Shown here: positions 28,173 through 42,069 of the stretch, piece by piece
Layout: each line of letters begins with the position of its first letter
Position numbering within the stretch: position 1 is the first letter of the stretch
Source of the DNA: Thalassobium sp.
GTDB taxonomy: Bacteria > Pseudomonadota > Gammaproteobacteria > Pseudomonadales > Oceanobacteraceae
NCBI GenBank assembly: GCA_002733205.1
Contig: NVUW01000004.1
Location: 420,539 to 484,538, forward strand
Direction: 5' to 3'
Length of the DNA: 64,000 nucleotides
Position numbers and translations under genes: made by a program
The notes under the pieces: generated by a model
What the model was told of the DNA's origin: nothing
Database searches by the model: none
Seen by the model: only the letters and a program-made list of their open reading frames with translations

Positions 28173-28246
28173 TTCTGTATCCTCGCGGAATCACTTACAA
28201 TCAGCTGTTTACATTAACACGCCCGTTTTTTAAGGACACTCGCCCG

Positions 28247-30880
28247 ATGAGCCAGGCAACTGCCCAGCACACGCCAATGATGCAACAGTACTTCCGCATC
28301 AAAGCCGAATTTTCCGACACTCTCTTGTTCTATCGCATGGGCGATTTTTACGAATTATTTTACAGCGATGCCAAGCGTGCGGCGCAGTTACTCGACATCA
28401 CCTTAACCGCGCGCGGTCAAAGTGGCGGTGAACCGATTCCAATGGCCGGCATTCCTTATCATGCCGCCGACAACTACATCGCCCGTCTGGTAAAGCAGGG
28501 CGTGTCCGTTGCTATTGCCGAGCAGATCGGTGATCCGGCGACCAGCAAAGGGCCGGTTGAGCGCAAAGTGGTGCGCGTGATTACACCGGGCACCCTGACC
28601 GATGAGGCGTTTCTGGATGAACGCTCGGATAACCTGCTGGTTGCCCTCTGCTCCGAACAGCAGCGTCATGGCTTAGCCGTACTGGAAATCAGCTCCGGGC
28701 GGTTCTCGGTATTGGAAGTTGACGGTGAAGATGCTCTTCTGGCCGAGGTCGAACGTCTGCGTCCGGCCGAATTATTACTCAATGAAGATCAGCGCCAGCC
28801 AAACGGAATGCGCGAGCGTCAGGGGGCCAAATTACAGGCGCCGTGGCACTTTGAATCAGACACCGCCTTCCGCCTGTTAACTCAACAATTAAAAACCCGC
28901 GACCTGCGCGGCTTTGGTTGTGAGCATATGACAGTCGCGATCCGTGCTGCCGGTGCGTTGCTCAATTACGCCCAGGAAACCCAGCGCAATAACCTGCCGC
29001 ACATCCGCTCGCTGCAGATTGAGCAACCGGACGACGCCATTATTATCGACCCCGCCAGCCGCCGGAATCTGGAGATCGACATCAACCAGAAAGGTGACAG
29101 TCAGCACACCCTGGCCTGGATTATGGATAAAACCGCCACGGCGATGGGCAGCCGTTTGCTCAAGCGCTGGCTTAACCGCCCACTGCGCGAGCAGGCCTTA
29201 CTGCAACAGCGGCAAGGGCTCATCGCCCAGCTTATTCAGCACTACGCCGCCGAAGAGTTGCACAGCAGCCTGAAACAGGTGGGGGATATTGAACGTATTT
29301 TATCGCGCGTGGCGCTGGGCTCTGCCCGTCCACGCGATCTGGCGCGGCTGCGCGATGCACTGACCATCGTACCGGATATCCGCCAGCAACTGACTCGTCT
29401 CGACAGCTCTCTGGCAGCACAATTGCTGGAGCGCGCACCGGAGTTTCCGCAGTGGGTTGAACGCCTGAGCAAAGCCATTATTGAAAATCCACCGGTGATT
29501 ATCCGTGACGGCGGTGTCATTGCTGAAGGCTACGACAGCGAGCTGGACGAACTGCGCGCACTGAGCGAAAACGCCGGCGACTACCTGATCAAACTTGAAG
29601 AGCAGGAAAAAGAACGCACCGGTATCAGCACCTTAAAAGTGGGCTACAACCGCGTACACGGCTATTACATCGAAATATCCAAAGCCCAGTCCGATGCTGC
29701 GCCGACCGAATATATCCGTCGTCAAACGCTGAAAAATGCCGAGCGTTTTATCACCCCGGAGCTGAAAACCTTTGAAGATAAAGCACTGAGCGCTAAAAGC
29801 CGCGCCTTAAGCCGCGAAAAAGCACTGTACGAGGAACTGGTGCAGGCCCTGGCCGAAGACCTGATTCCACTGCAGGTGTGTGCGGCTGCGTTATCGGAAC
29901 TGGATGTGATCTCCAACCTGGCCGAGCGCGCCGAAACCCTGCGCTTTGTGCAACCCCAACTGGTCAGCGACTCGGTTGTGGACATCCAGCAGGGCCGCCA
30001 CCCGGTAATTGAAAACCTGATCGTCGATCCTTTTGTGGCGAACGACACCTGCCTCGATGACCAGCAGAATATGCAGATCATTACCGGTCCGAACATGGGC
30101 GGTAAATCGACCTATATGCGTCAGGTTGCACTGATTGTCCTGCTGGCACACATCGGCAGCTACGTGCCCGCCGAACGCTGCACCCTTGGCCCGATCGACC
30201 GGATCTTTACCCGCATGGGTTCCTCCGATGATGTTGCCGGTGGCCGCTCGACCTTTATGGTGGAAATGACCGAAACCGCCAATATTCTGCACAACGCCAC
30301 AGCACAGAGCCTGGTATTAATGGATGAAGTCGGCCGTGGGACCAGCACCTTCGACGGCCTGTCGCTGGCCTGGGCCAGCGCAGCCCATCTGGCGGAACAC
30401 ATCAACGCATTCACCCTGTTCGCCACGCACTACTTTGAAATGACCGCCCTGCCGGACAATCACAGCAACGTAGTGAACGTTCACCTGAAAGCGACCGAGC
30501 ATGACGACCGTATTATCTTTATGCACTCGGTCGAGCAAGGGCCAGCCAGCCAGAGTTATGGTTTACAGGTGGCGCAACTGGCCGGCGTACCAGACTGCGT
30601 GATTCAACAGGCCAAAGCGCAACTGCTGCATCTGGAACAGAGTTCCGGGGTCAGCCCGACGGCACTGCCGCCATCATTCAGCAGCACCGGACAGAGCGCA
30701 CCACAAGCCGCTCAAAGTACGGCTAACAAGGCCTCAGCCAAAGCGGATCACCCCTTGCAGAATGACCTGTTCGCGGTAATGCCATCGGCCGTCGAAGAGC
30801 GCCTTGCCGCCCTGAATCCAGATGAATTATCACCACGGGCAGCGCTGGAACTGATGTACGAACTGAAGACGCTGCTGTAA
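28247..30880 (+). CDS. mutS: DNA mismatch repair protein MutS
   Basis: 877 residues. The mismatch-reading Phe-x-Glu motif is at 34-36 (DFYELF), the P-loop GPNMGGKST at 614-622, then [12 protein letters not shown] and the [10 protein letters not shown] segment of the ABC ATPase. The C-terminal region carries a low-complexity Ser/Ala/Gln linker before the tetramerisation helix ([22 protein letters not shown], shown here by its key residues NPDELSPR). It recognises mismatches and recruits MutL. Confidence 0.98.
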   Translation: MSQATAQHTPMMQQYFRIKAEFSDTLLFYRMGDFYELFYSDAKRAAQLLDITLTARGQSGGEPIPMAGIPYHAADNYIARLVKQGVSVAIAEQIGDPATSKGPVERKVVRVITPGTLTDEAFLDERSDNLLVALCSEQQRHGLAVLEISSGRFSVLEVDGEDALLAEVERLRPAELLLNEDQRQPNGMRERQGAKLQAPWHFESDTAFRLLTQQLKTRDLRGFGCEHMTVAIRAAGALLNYAQETQRNNLPHIRSLQIEQPDDAIIIDPASRRNLEIDINQKGDSQHTLAWIMDKTATAMGSRLLKRWLNRPLREQALLQQRQGLIAQLIQHYAAEELHSSLKQVGDIERILSRVALGSARPRDLARLRDALTIVPDIRQQLTRLDSSLAAQLLERAPEFPQWVERLSKAIIENPPVIIRDGGVIAEGYDSELDELRALSENAGDYLIKLEEQEKERTGISTLKVGYNRVHGYYIEISKAQSDAAPTEYIRRQTLKNAERFITPELKTFEDKALSAKSRALSREKALYEELVQALAEDLIPLQVCAAALSELDVISNLAERAETLRFVQPQLVSDSVVDIQQGRHPVIENLIVDPFVANDTCLDDQQNMQIITGPNMGGKSTYMRQVALIVLLAHIGSYVPAERCTLGPIDRIFTRMGSSDDVAGGRSTFMVEMTETANILHNATAQSLVLMDEVGRGTSTFDGLSLAWASAAHLAEHINAFTLFATHYFEMTALPDNHSNVVNVHLKATEHDDRIIFMHSVEQGPASQSYGLQVAQLAGVPDCVIQQAKAQLLHLEQSSGVSPTALPPSFSSTGQSAPQAAQSTANKASAKADHPLQNDLFAVMPSAVEERLAALNPDELSPRAALELMYELKTLL

Positions 30881-31101
30881 ACGCAGCAGTCAGCTTATAG
30901 CCAGCCTGCGGAGTAAATTGGCTTCGTTAGAACCATTAGTCTGCAGGCTATAACCCATATTTCTATCGTGCGAACTTGCTCCGCTGCCCGCTCGTACCTA
31001 GAATGGCGGATTATTCAAACACCCGGAGGCTGGTATCCTTACCCGCCTGCCAAGAACCGGGGAACAGCGCCGATGATTTGCGAGATTAGGAGATACCCCA
31101 G

Positions 31102-31425
31102 ATGACGTTCGTCGTTACTGATAACTGTGTGAAATGTAAGTACACCGACTGCGTGGAAGTCTGCCCGGTTGACTGTTTCTACGAAGGTCCGAATTTTCTG
31201 GTGATTCACCCGGACGAATGCATCGATTGCGCCCTGTGCGAGCCTGAGTGCCCGGCTGAGGCGATCTTCTCGGAAGATGAAGTACCCGCCGGTCAGGAGC
31301 AGTACATCGAACTGAACGCCGAACTGGCTGACGTATGGCCAAACATCAGCGAGAAAAAAGAATCACTGCCGGATGCCGAAGAATGGGATGGTGTTCCGGA
31401 CAAGCTTCAGCACCTCGAGCGCTGA
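31102..31425 (+). CDS. fdxA: 7Fe ferredoxin FdxA
   Basis: 107 residues with Cys at 9, 12, 17, 21 and 25 and a second [12 protein letters not shown] cluster-binding motif, the [3Fe-4S][4Fe-4S] pattern of Azotobacter-type ferredoxin I. It is a soluble electron carrier. The mutS-fdxA-rpoS neighbourhood is the same as in Pseudomonas. A bidirectional terminator separates it from the convergent rpoS. Confidence 0.96.
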   Translation: MTFVVTDNCVKCKYTDCVEVCPVDCFYEGPNFLVIHPDECIDCALCEPECPAEAIFSEDEVPAGQEQYIELNAELADVWPNISEKKESLPDAEEWDGVPDKLQHLER

Positions 31426-31463
31426 GTTTGCAGATCGACTGCATCGGCTGAATACCGGGCAAT

Positions 31464-31490
31464 AAAAAAGCGGCCAATGGCCGCTTTTTT
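31464..31490. terminator. Bidirectional terminator between fdxA and rpoS
   Basis: A 12-bp stem (AAAAAAGCGGCC/GGCCGCTTTTTT) with a three-base loop gives a T-run on both strands, serving the two convergent genes. Confidence 0.9.
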
Positions 31491-31508
31491 ATGGCTGCTG
31501 TCTGGTGA

Positions 31509-32492
31509 TTAAGCATCACCAAACAGAGTGGCTGCGTTCAGTCCCTGCTTTTCCATGATCTCACGCAGGCGTTTCAGCGCTTCAACCTGGATCTGACGCA
31601 CACGTTCGCGGGTCAGGCCAATTTCGCGGCCTACATCTTCCAGCGTGCTGGTTTCATAACCGCGCAGACCAAAACGACGGGACAACACTTCACGCTGTTT
31701 TTCCGGCAACTCTTCGATCCAGCGATCAAGGTTGGCCTGAATATCCTGATTCTGCAGCTCCTCGCCCGGATCGGTAACACGATCATCGGCGATGGTATCA
31801 AGAATCGATTTGTCGGATGACGGTCCGAGTGGCGTGTCGATAGACGTTACACGCTCATTCAGCTTAAGCATGCGCTTTACATCTTCTACCGGTTTTTCCA
31901 GCAGGGCTGCGATCTCTTCTGCGCTTGGCTCATGATCAAGCTTTTGCGTCAGTTCGCGGGCAGCACGCAGATAAACATTCAGCTCTTTTACCACGTGAAT
32001 CGGCAGACGGATGGTGCGGGTCTGATTCATGATGGCGCGTTCAATCGTCTGACGAATCCACCAGGTGGCATAGGTCGAGAAGCGGAAACCGCGTTCCGGA
32101 TCAAACTTTTCTACGGCGCGGATCAGACCGAGGTTGCCCTCTTCAATCAGATCCAGCAGTGACAAGCCACGGTTCACATAACGGCGTGAAATTTTAACCA
32201 CCAGTCGCAGGTTACTTTCAATCATGCGACGGCGACCCATTTCATCACCCTTGCGGGCCAGACGTGCATAGTGCACTTCTTCTTCCGCAGACAGCAGTGG
32301 GGAAAACCCAATCTCATTGAGATACAACTGAGTAGCATCCATCGTTTTGTACGATGTATCGGCGGCAAAGCGTTCCGGAGTTTCTTCCGCTGAGTCCTGC
32401 TCAGATTCAGCATCTTCCACCAGCGCCAGCGCTTCTACATCATCAAAAACGTCTTCTTCGCGTAATTCTCGTTGTTGTACTGCCATATTCAT
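31509..32492 (-). CDS. rpoS: RNA polymerase sigma factor RpoS
   Basis: 327 residues. The acidic N-terminal region 1.1-like stretch is followed by [11 protein letters not shown] (region 1.2), the highly conserved region 2 ([23 protein letters not shown] and [11 protein letters not shown], of which the key parts are NLGLIRAV and YATWWIRQ), region 3 and a region 4 helix-turn-helix ([19 protein letters not shown]). It directs general stress and stationary-phase transcription. The nlpD-rpoS order is preserved; the main rpoS promoter in relatives lies inside nlpD. Confidence 0.98.
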   Translation of the reverse strand: MNMAVQQRELREEDVFDDVEALALVEDAESEQDSAEETPERFAADTSYKTMDATQLYLNEIGFSPLLSAEEEVHYARLARKGDEMGRRRMIESNLRLVVKISRRYVNRGLSLLDLIEEGNLGLIRAVEKFDPERGFRFSTYATWWIRQTIERAIMNQTRTIRLPIHVVKELNVYLRAARELTQKLDHEPSAEEIAALLEKPVEDVKRMLKLNERVTSIDTPLGPSSDKSILDTIADDRVTDPGEELQNQDIQANLDRWIEELPEKQREVLSRRFGLRGYETSTLEDVGREIGLTRERVRQIQVEALKRLREIMEKQGLNAATLFGDA

Positions 32493-32569
32493 TCCCGCCT
32501 TTGGTTATCGTCCTGAACCTGAACCGAAACAGGTTGTGTGCCAGAACGACTGATTATTTTTCGACCGCT

Positions 32570-33340
32570 CTACCCAGGTCGGCTGGGTAAGTATCTGAGC
32601 GGATCAACCGGCTTGCCGTTTCTTCGGATCTCAAAGTGAAGTTTCACTTTGTCGGTACCAGTAGATCCTATTTCGGCAATTTTCTGGCCAGCTTTAACGA
32701 CTTCTTGTTCGCTGACCAGAATGCGGCTGGTGTGGGCGTAGGCGCTGAGGTAAGTATCGTTATGTTTGACGATGACTAAATTGCCATAACCGCGTAAGCC
32801 CTGACCCGCGTAAACCACGGTTCCTGCCGCTGCTGCCAAAACAGATTCTCCCAAAGCACCGGCGATATCAATCCCCTTGTTTACGGGCTTTTTGGTTGAA
32901 AAATGACCAATCAAACGCCCGTTTACCGGCCATTTCCAGTCAGTATCGGCATTGTTGGCGCTTATTTTTGGCGGGTTATGACTTGTTTTCTTTGGCAGCT
33001 TAGCTGGGCTCTGAGTTTTTGGCAGCGGTTTTGACGGATTTTCGACGCTGGCTACAACGGGGGAAGAAGAGCGCTTAGTGATATTTCTGATGTCAATTTT
33101 TTGACCAGGGTAGATAACATAAGGGCTGGCTATTGAGTTAGCACTCGCCAACTCCCGGTAATCGATTCCATAACGCCACGCTATGGAAAACAGGGTCTCA
33201 CCTCTTTCAACAAGATGGAAACCCGTCACGGTTTGTCCTTTACTGAACTTCTCTTCAACTGAGATGAATTCTCGGCCAGAAAGACACCCTGTTAATAGTG
33301 TAGCTATCGTGACTAATATGACAGTGGTCAGTGCTTTCAT
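32570..33340 (-). CDS. nlpD: Murein hydrolase activator NlpD
   Basis: 256 residues from ATG 33340. A lipoprotein signal ends in LLTGC (Cys19). A LysM domain (HLVERGETLFSIAWRYG, VIYPGQKIDI) is followed by a Pro/Lys/Ser linker and an M23/LytM domain. The metal ligand expected before GIDIAG is not histidine (PVNKGIDIAG), so the domain is catalytically degenerate as in E. coli NlpD, which activates AmiC. A GTG at 33370 could add ten residues; the lipoprotein signal supports the shorter form. Confidence 0.93.
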   Translation of the reverse strand: MKALTTVILVTIATLLTGCLSGREFISVEEKFSKGQTVTGFHLVERGETLFSIAWRYGIDYRELASANSIASPYVIYPGQKIDIRNITKRSSSPVVASVENPSKPLPKTQSPAKLPKKTSHNPPKISANNADTDWKWPVNGRLIGHFSTKKPVNKGIDIAGALGESVLAAAAGTVVYAGQGLRGYGNLVIVKHNDTYLSAYAHTSRILVSEQEVVKAGQKIAEIGSTGTDKVKLHFEIRRNGKPVDPLRYLPSRPG

Positions 33341-33592
33341 CGTCGTCCGTCGGTGGTTGTTTTTTGACACTCAAAAATGACAGCTTTTTGAGCCCTGCGG
33401 CGCGCCTGATTGTTTTTAACCAAAGACACTTAAAAATTAATTATTTATTCCAAACAAGTCTAAAAAAATCCAAGTTTTTATCAGATTTGCGGCTTATATA
33501 CGGAACTCTACCCGTTCTCACAAAAAACCTGCATGGCTTACTTGCGAATTTTTGTTTTTAGTTAACACTTGTTCTCTCTGGGCGAACAAAAA

Positions 33593-34492
33593 TTACTTCG
33601 CTGTTCCGGCGGCAAAGCGCTCCAGCCCAAGAACCAATAAAGCCCCTGCAGCCATTAAAACCAGCGCCAATAATAAGGATATATCACTATCTGGCAGCAC
33701 ATTGCTCTGGATAAAAGGCACTTCCACACCCTGACTGTTCAGTCGGGAACTCAGGGTTTCTTTCCAGGGCCAGACTTTCAGTAAAGAACCGGCCATAAAC
33801 CCCGTCAGCAGGGCAAACATGGCATCTTTATAATGATGCAGCAACCAACTGAGAAGGCGTGAGAAAGCCATCAGGCCAATCAGCGCACCAACCGCAAATG
33901 TACCCAGCAATTGGATATCCAGCTGTTTTACCGCACCCAACACCGGTTCATACAGCCCCATCAGCAGCAATATAAAGCTGCCGGAGATGCCTGGCAGGAT
34001 CATCGCACAAATGGCAATACTGCCGGCCAGCAGGATGATGAGTGGTGTTGCCGTGACGGAGGTGGGTGACGCCGTACTGATAAACCCTGCCACAATGGCT
34101 CCGGCTGCCAATAAGGCCAGCTGTGGCAGGCCCCAGCGCTTAATCTCTTTGCCGATATGCCAGCAGGACGCCAGAATCAGACCGAAGAAGAAGGCCCATA
34201 GCCACACCGGATAGTTCATCAGCAGGTAGTGAATGCCACGCGCCAGAGACAACAGCGCCAGCAGAATACCGCTTCCCAGTACCAGCAGAAACGTACCGTT
34301 AATGCTTTGCCAGAATGCACGCGGGCCTTCTTTAAACAGGGTTTTAAGAGCATGAAGGTTGATGCTTTTAATGGAATCCAGCAGCTCGGTATAAATGCCG
34401 GTTACAAAGGCGATCGTGCCGCCGGAAACGCCGGGCACCACATCGGCAGCCCCCATTGCGATACCTTTGAGGAACAGCCAGAAGTGTTTCAT
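33593..34492 (-). CDS. DUF368 membrane protein (polyprenyl-phosphate transporter family)
   Basis: 299 residues with 8-9 hydrophobic helices and the DUF368 signature MGAADVVPGVSGGTIAF at residues 13-29. A second, half-matching block (LPGISGSFILLLMG) suggests an internal duplication. DUF368 members (PopT) have been implicated in recycling undecaprenyl phosphate across the inner membrane. It sits between pcm and nlpD, which are next to each other in Pseudomonas. About 220 bp of AT-rich DNA without a gene separate it from nlpD. Confidence 0.9.
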   Translation of the reverse strand: MKHFWLFLKGIAMGAADVVPGVSGGTIAFVTGIYTELLDSIKSINLHALKTLFKEGPRAFWQSINGTFLLVLGSGILLALLSLARGIHYLLMNYPVWLWAFFFGLILASCWHIGKEIKRWGLPQLALLAAGAIVAGFISTASPTSVTATPLIILLAGSIAICAMILPGISGSFILLLMGLYEPVLGAVKQLDIQLLGTFAVGALIGLMAFSRLLSWLLHHYKDAMFALLTGFMAGSLLKVWPWKETLSSRLNSQGVEVPFIQSNVLPDSDISLLLALVLMAAGALLVLGLERFAAGTAK

Positions 34493-34549
34493 CGCGTCCT
34501 TGTCCTTATAGATGAAGGGTTGTCAGTAAAATACAGAAGATTGCAGCGG

Positions 34550-35212
34550 CTAACGTTGTACACCGGGTAAAAAAGGCACAAAGCGCACGCTTTCGAGGGT
34601 TTTACGGCTGAAGTGTTCCCCGTGACGGGTAATCAGCACCAGTTTTTGCTCGTGTGTACCGACCGGCATTATCAGGCGACCGCCATCGGCAAGCTGCTGT
34701 AACAACGAGTCGGGAACATCTTCAGGCGCGGCGGCGGCAAGAATGCCGTCGTAAAGGCCATGTTCAGGCCAGCCCCAGGTGCCATCGGAGAGTTTCAGGT
34801 GAACATTACGGTAATTGAGTTTTTGCAAACGCAGACGGGCTTTTTCGTGCAGTGGTTCAATACGCTCAACACTGAACAACTTGCCAACCAGCGGACTAAG
34901 AATCGCAGTCTGGTAGCCTGAACCGGTACCAATTTCCAGCACCCGGTTAAGCGGCCCGGCGGCGAGCAGAATTTCGGTCATGCGCGCCACGGTGTAGGGC
35001 TGGCTGATGGTCTGACCGTTGCCGATTGGCAGTGCAGTATCTTCATAAGCACGATGAGCGAGGGCTTCATCCACAAATAAATGCCGCGGTGTCTGGGCAA
35101 TAACCTCCAGCACCTCATCATTTTTAATACCCGCTTCGCGCAGACGCTGCACCAGGCGGTTGCGGGTTCGTTGCGAAGTCATTCCTATGCCGGTCAGCTG
35201 CTGCTCGTTCAC
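34550..35212 (-). CDS. pcm: Protein-L-isoaspartate O-methyltransferase
   Basis: 220 residues with the SAM motif [15 protein letters not shown] (about 91-105) and the substrate-loop segment [14 protein letters not shown]. It repairs isoaspartyl residues in ageing proteins. Translation probably starts at a GTG (35212), 13 bp after the surE stop and preceded by AGGA; ATG 35182 is the alternative. Part of the ftsB-to-pcm operon. Confidence 0.94.
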   Translation of the reverse strand: MNEQQLTGIGMTSQRTRNRLVQRLREAGIKNDEVLEVIAQTPRHLFVDEALAHRAYEDTALPIGNGQTISQPYTVARMTEILLAAGPLNRVLEIGTGSGYQTAILSPLVGKLFSVERIEPLHEKARLRLQKLNYRNVHLKLSDGTWGWPEHGLYDGILAAAAPEDVPDSLLQQLADGGRLIMPVGTHEQKLVLITRHGEHFSRKTLESVRFVPFLPGVQR

Positions 35213-35225
35213 TCAGAGATCCTGC

Positions 35226-35969
35226 TCAATTCAGAAGCTCAGCCATCTGCTCCAGAGCAGTATGCTGAGTCATATCCATCTGGATTGGGGTGATGGAAAC
35301 CTTCCCCTGTTCTATGGCGTGAAAATCGGTTCCCGGACCGGCATCGGCAACATCACCGGCGGCGGAAATCCAGTAACACTCTTTGCCGCGCGGGTTGGTG
35401 GTCAGCACCGGGTTATCAGAACGCTGACGATGACCCAGACGGGTAATTTCAAAGCCGTTCAGATCAGCGTAAGCGCGGTCCGGCACGTTAATGTTGATCA
35501 CCGAGTTCGGCGGCAGACGCAGCTGCTCCAGCTTGGGCAACAGCTCCAGCAGCACCTGCGCGGCGGTCGCAAAGTGCTGTTTGCCGGTGAGGGATACCGC
35601 AATCGGTGTCTTTGCCAGAAAACGTCCTTCCATTGCCGCGGCAACGGTGCCGGAATACAGCACATCGTCGCCAAGATTCGCGCCGGCATTAATACCAGCG
35701 ATCACCCGTTCACAACGGTCGGTATAAAAGGCGTTCACGCCCAGGTGTACACAGTCGGTCGGCGTACCATTGATACTGATAAAACCGTTTTCCAGATGCA
35801 CCGGATGTAACGGCCGGTCGAGGGTCAGCGAGTTACTCGCGCCGCTGCGGTCACGATCGGGCGCAACCACCAGAACATCTCGCCCGGCATCGGTTAAAGC
35901 CTGAGCAAGCGTGCGCAGGCCGGGAGCGTGTACTCCATCATCATTCGACAGCATCAGCGTCATGCGCAT
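35226..35969 (-). CDS. surE: 5'/3'-nucleotidase SurE
   Basis: 247 residues beginning with the metal-binding block LSNDDGVHAPGL and containing APDRDRSGASNSLT. SurE hydrolyses nucleoside monophosphates and short polyphosphates, and is a survival protein. Its start lies 29 bp inside the end of truD, so the two are translationally linked. Confidence 0.96.
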   Translation of the reverse strand: MRMTLMLSNDDGVHAPGLRTLAQALTDAGRDVLVVAPDRDRSGASNSLTLDRPLHPVHLENGFISINGTPTDCVHLGVNAFYTDRCERVIAGINAGANLGDDVLYSGTVAAAMEGRFLAKTPIAVSLTGKQHFATAAQVLLELLPKLEQLRLPPNSVININVPDRAYADLNGFEITRLGHRQRSDNPVLTTNPRGKECYWISAAGDVADAGPGTDFHAIEQGKVSITPIQMDMTQHTALEQMAELLN

Positions 35970-36954
35970 TCACCCTCTCTGGTTCCTGTACCTGCATCAG
36001 TTCACGGATTACGGAGGTCGCATAATACCCGGCAGCCAATGAAAAGGTGAGCACTAAATCGGTCGTACCGGCGTCTTCCTGCCACTGCCAGCTGAGATTG
36101 GCAGGCAATGCGGCCAGAGCGCGGCGTTCCTGCTTCAGACCCGCATGCTCAAGGCCATCACAGAGTTCTGGCTGCTCGGCTGCAATGCGGGATTCCAGGG
36201 CTAAGGCATCGTCGCTGCTGTTCAGACGACCGCGGCCCCACAGTGGTCCGGTACTTAAACCGCTGTCGTCGGCGATATCACCAGCCAGCGTTTGTCCCCA
36301 GAGCCCGGCACGAATACGTTCGGCCAGCACATTGTTGAAAATCAGCGAGCGGATGGCGGACAGATAAATACTTTTCTTACCCGGATTACGCACACGGATT
36401 TCACCGGCCAGCATGGCGCGGCCGGATTCAATGTTGCCGCCACCATGACCAAAGCGCTGCTCACCAAAATAATTGGGCACACCCAGTGTTTTGATCTGCT
36501 CCAGATTGCTTTCAATCAGCGCACGCTCACCCTGCACCTGACGCAGACGGATGGTAAAGCGGTTACCGAGCAGATCGCCGCGGCGCAGCTTTTTCGAATG
36601 ACGGCTCTGGCTGAGTACTGTCATTTCGGCGTCATTCAACACGCTGAAATCCGGCGCTTCGACCCTTGGCAGATAAATACTGAACCACTGGCGGGTAATT
36701 GCGTTGCGGTCTTTCAGGCCGGCGTAGCCGACATCCATTTCCTTAACTCCCGCATGGGCTGCCAGAAGTTTGGCAATCCAGGCGGTGTTGGCCCCGCTCT
36801 TCTCAATATGCAGCCAGACGTGCTCGCCTTCACCACAGGGCAGTGCCTGGGGGATTTCTTCCACACAGAAGTCGTCATTCTGCTGTTTCAGTAAGGCGCT
36901 GGCGCCAGTGTCCGGGTAGGCCTTGGGCCAGTCAGGCAGGAGTGATGTTGTCAA
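35941..36954 (-). CDS. truD: tRNA pseudouridine(13) synthase TruD
   Basis: 337 residues. The catalytic aspartate is in GYAGLKDRNAITRQW (Asp82), and the family-specific PNYFGEQRFGHGG segment is present. It makes pseudouridine 13 in tRNA-Glu. The only plausible start in frame is a TTG at 36954, preceded by GAGAG. The 3' end overlaps surE. Confidence 0.95.
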   Translation of the reverse strand: MTTSLLPDWPKAYPDTGASALLKQQNDDFCVEEIPQALPCGEGEHVWLHIEKSGANTAWIAKLLAAHAGVKEMDVGYAGLKDRNAITRQWFSIYLPRVEAPDFSVLNDAEMTVLSQSRHSKKLRRGDLLGNRFTIRLRQVQGERALIESNLEQIKTLGVPNYFGEQRFGHGGGNIESGRAMLAGEIRVRNPGKKSIYLSAIRSLIFNNVLAERIRAGLWGQTLAGDIADDSGLSTGPLWGRGRLNSSDDALALESRIAAEQPELCDGLEHAGLKQERRALAALPANLSWQWQEDAGTTDLVLTFSLAAGYYATSVIRELMQVQEPERVNAHDADAVE

Positions 36955-36991
36955 AGGGCTCTCGTATATGTCTGTGTATTAAAAATTGGAA

Positions 36992-37471
36992 TCAGCGGCC
37001 GGAGACCGTCAGTAAAGCGACCGCATGCACGGCAATGCCTTCTTTGCGCCCCACATAACCGAGCTTTTCGGTGGTGGTCGCTTTCACGTTGACATCATCC
37101 AGGCGCACGTTCAGGTCGGCGGCGATGCACTCGCGCATGCCCTGAATGTGCGGTGCCATTTTCGGGGCCTGGGCAATGATGGTGATGTCGACATTCCCCA
37201 CCTGATACCCTTTGTCGTGAATCAGACCAACCACATGGCGCAGCAACATACGGCTGTCGGCACCGGCCCAGGCATCATCGGTATCGGGAAAATGCTGGCC
37301 AATATCGCCCAGCGCCGCAGCGCCCAGCAGCGCATCGGCCAGTGCATGCAAAGCCACGTCACCATCGGAATGGGCTTTCAGGCCGTGGCTGTGCGGAATC
37401 TGCACGCCGCCCAGTGTAATAAAGTCGCCGTCTTCAAAAGCGTGTACATCGAAGCCATGACCAATGCGCAT
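36992..37471 (-). CDS. ispF: 2-C-methyl-D-erythritol 2,4-cyclodiphosphate synthase
   Basis: 159 residues with zinc ligands Asp8 and His10 (GHGFDVHAF) and the [18 protein letters not shown] core. It forms the cyclic diphosphate of the MEP isoprenoid pathway. Twelve bases separate it from ispD, its partner two steps earlier in the pathway. Confidence 0.97.
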   Translation of the reverse strand: MRIGHGFDVHAFEDGDFITLGGVQIPHSHGLKAHSDGDVALHALADALLGAAALGDIGQHFPDTDDAWAGADSRMLLRHVVGLIHDKGYQVGNVDITIIAQAPKMAPHIQGMRECIAADLNVRLDDVNVKATTTEKLGYVGRKEGIAVHAVALLTVSGR

Positions 37472-37483
37472 AACAACTCTCGT

Positions 37484-38197
37484 TCAGGAATGTGGAGATA
37501 AAGAGGTGGATAAAAACAGTTCCGCCAGCGCCAGATCTTCGCGCCGCGTCACTTTAATATTGTCGGAGCGGCCAGCCACCAGCAACGGCTGATAACCCTG
37601 CTGCTCCATCGCGGAAGCTTCATCGGTAACGCTCAGGCCCTGTGCCAGACAGGCGGTTAATGCCTGCTGCAAAGCGCCATAACGAAACACCTGTGGCGTT
37701 AGTGCATGCCACAGCTGCTCGCGCTCGACGGTATGATCAATCACCACGCAGCCGTCACGCAGTACACCACGCTTCATGGTGTCGCGGGTTGGCGCGGCAA
37801 GAATAGCGCCGGGATCGGCCAGTTGGCCCAGCAGTGCATCGAGGTCAGAGTGGCGCAAACACGGGCGGGCGATATCGTGCACCACCACCCAGTCCTGCTC
37901 TGTTGCAATGCCCTGCAGTGCGGCCAGACCGTTCAGTACCGAATCGCAGCGCTCACGGCCACCGGCAGCACGGATAATACGCTCGTCACTGGCGTATTCA
38001 CTGTCCGGCCAGTAAGGATCATCGGCCGATAACACCAGCACCGCCTGTTCAAATGCGGGGTAACTGAGAATCGCATCCAGGGTGTAATCCAGCAGAAAGC
38101 GTCCCTGAATCGGCAGATACTGCTTCGGCCGGTCAGCCTGCATGCGGCTGCCAACCCCGGCGGCCGGCAGAACGGGAAAGTAACGCGGTGTGCTCAT
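37484..38197 (-). CDS. ispD: 2-C-methyl-D-erythritol 4-phosphate cytidylyltransferase
   Basis: 237 residues with the nucleotidyltransferase signature PAAGVGSRMQADRPKQYL near the start and VHDIARPCL at the conserved active-site aspartate. It converts MEP and CTP to CDP-ME. The start codon overlaps the ftsB stop (ATGA), indicating coupling. Confidence 0.96.
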   Translation of the reverse strand: MSTPRYFPVLPAAGVGSRMQADRPKQYLPIQGRFLLDYTLDAILSYPAFEQAVLVLSADDPYWPDSEYASDERIIRAAGGRERCDSVLNGLAALQGIATEQDWVVVHDIARPCLRHSDLDALLGQLADPGAILAAPTRDTMKRGVLRDGCVVIDHTVEREQLWHALTPQVFRYGALQQALTACLAQGLSVTDEASAMEQQGYQPLLVAGRSDNIKVTRREDLALAELFLSTSLSPHS

Positions 38198-38514
38198 TTC
38201 TGTTTGCCGTCTGCAGGATCCACAAAGAGGATAAAGGTCTCGCCGTCGCGCACCAGCCCCAGATCTTCACGGGCTTTTTCTTCCAGCAACGCCTGCCCGT
38301 GACGCAGGTCTTCAACTTCAGCCAGCAAGGCGTCGTTTTCACTTTGCTGTACTTCATTGTCCTCACGCAGCAAGGCGATACGCTGCTGCAACTGGCGGCT
38401 GGCGACCACACCGCTATCATCCAGCCAGATACGGTATTGCAATACCAGCAACAAAAGTACCGGCAGTACAACCCATAATAACAGGCGAAGATGAGGCATA
38501 AGTTTGTCTGACAT
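38194..38514 (-). CDS. ftsB: Cell division protein FtsB
   Basis: 106 residues: a single N-terminal membrane helix (about 9-26) followed by a leucine-zipper-like coiled coil and the family block ALLEEKAREDLGLVRDGE. It forms the FtsQLB complex in the divisome. First gene of the ftsB-ispD-ispF-truD-surE-pcm operon. It lies 154 bp downstream of eno, with a terminator between. Confidence 0.95.
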   Translation of the reverse strand: MSDKLMPHLRLLLWVVLPVLLLLVLQYRIWLDDSGVVASRQLQQRIALLREDNEVQQSENDALLAEVEDLRHGQALLEEKAREDLGLVRDGETFILFVDPADGKQK

Positions 38515-38627
38515 ATCCGTTTCCCGGTAACTCTATCAACGACCGTCCCGACGACCCGTTCGACGGTCATACCGACCAGAATATCGGTAATCACTGAGAC
38601 AGCGATAATATCCGTCTTTTCCTAACA

Positions 38628-38653
38628 AAAAACGGGCAATTAAGCCCGTTTTT
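38628..38653 (-). terminator. Rho-independent terminator after eno
   Basis: A 10-bp stem (AAAAACGGGC/GCCCGTTTTT) with a six-base loop continues into T on the minus strand, 16 bp after the eno stop. Confidence 0.85.
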
Positions 38654-38668
38654 CGTTAGCAGACCGTA

Positions 38669-39991
<1,323 letters not shown>

Positions 39992-40002
39992 CTATTTTGT
40001 AA

Positions 40003-42069
<2,067 letters not shown>
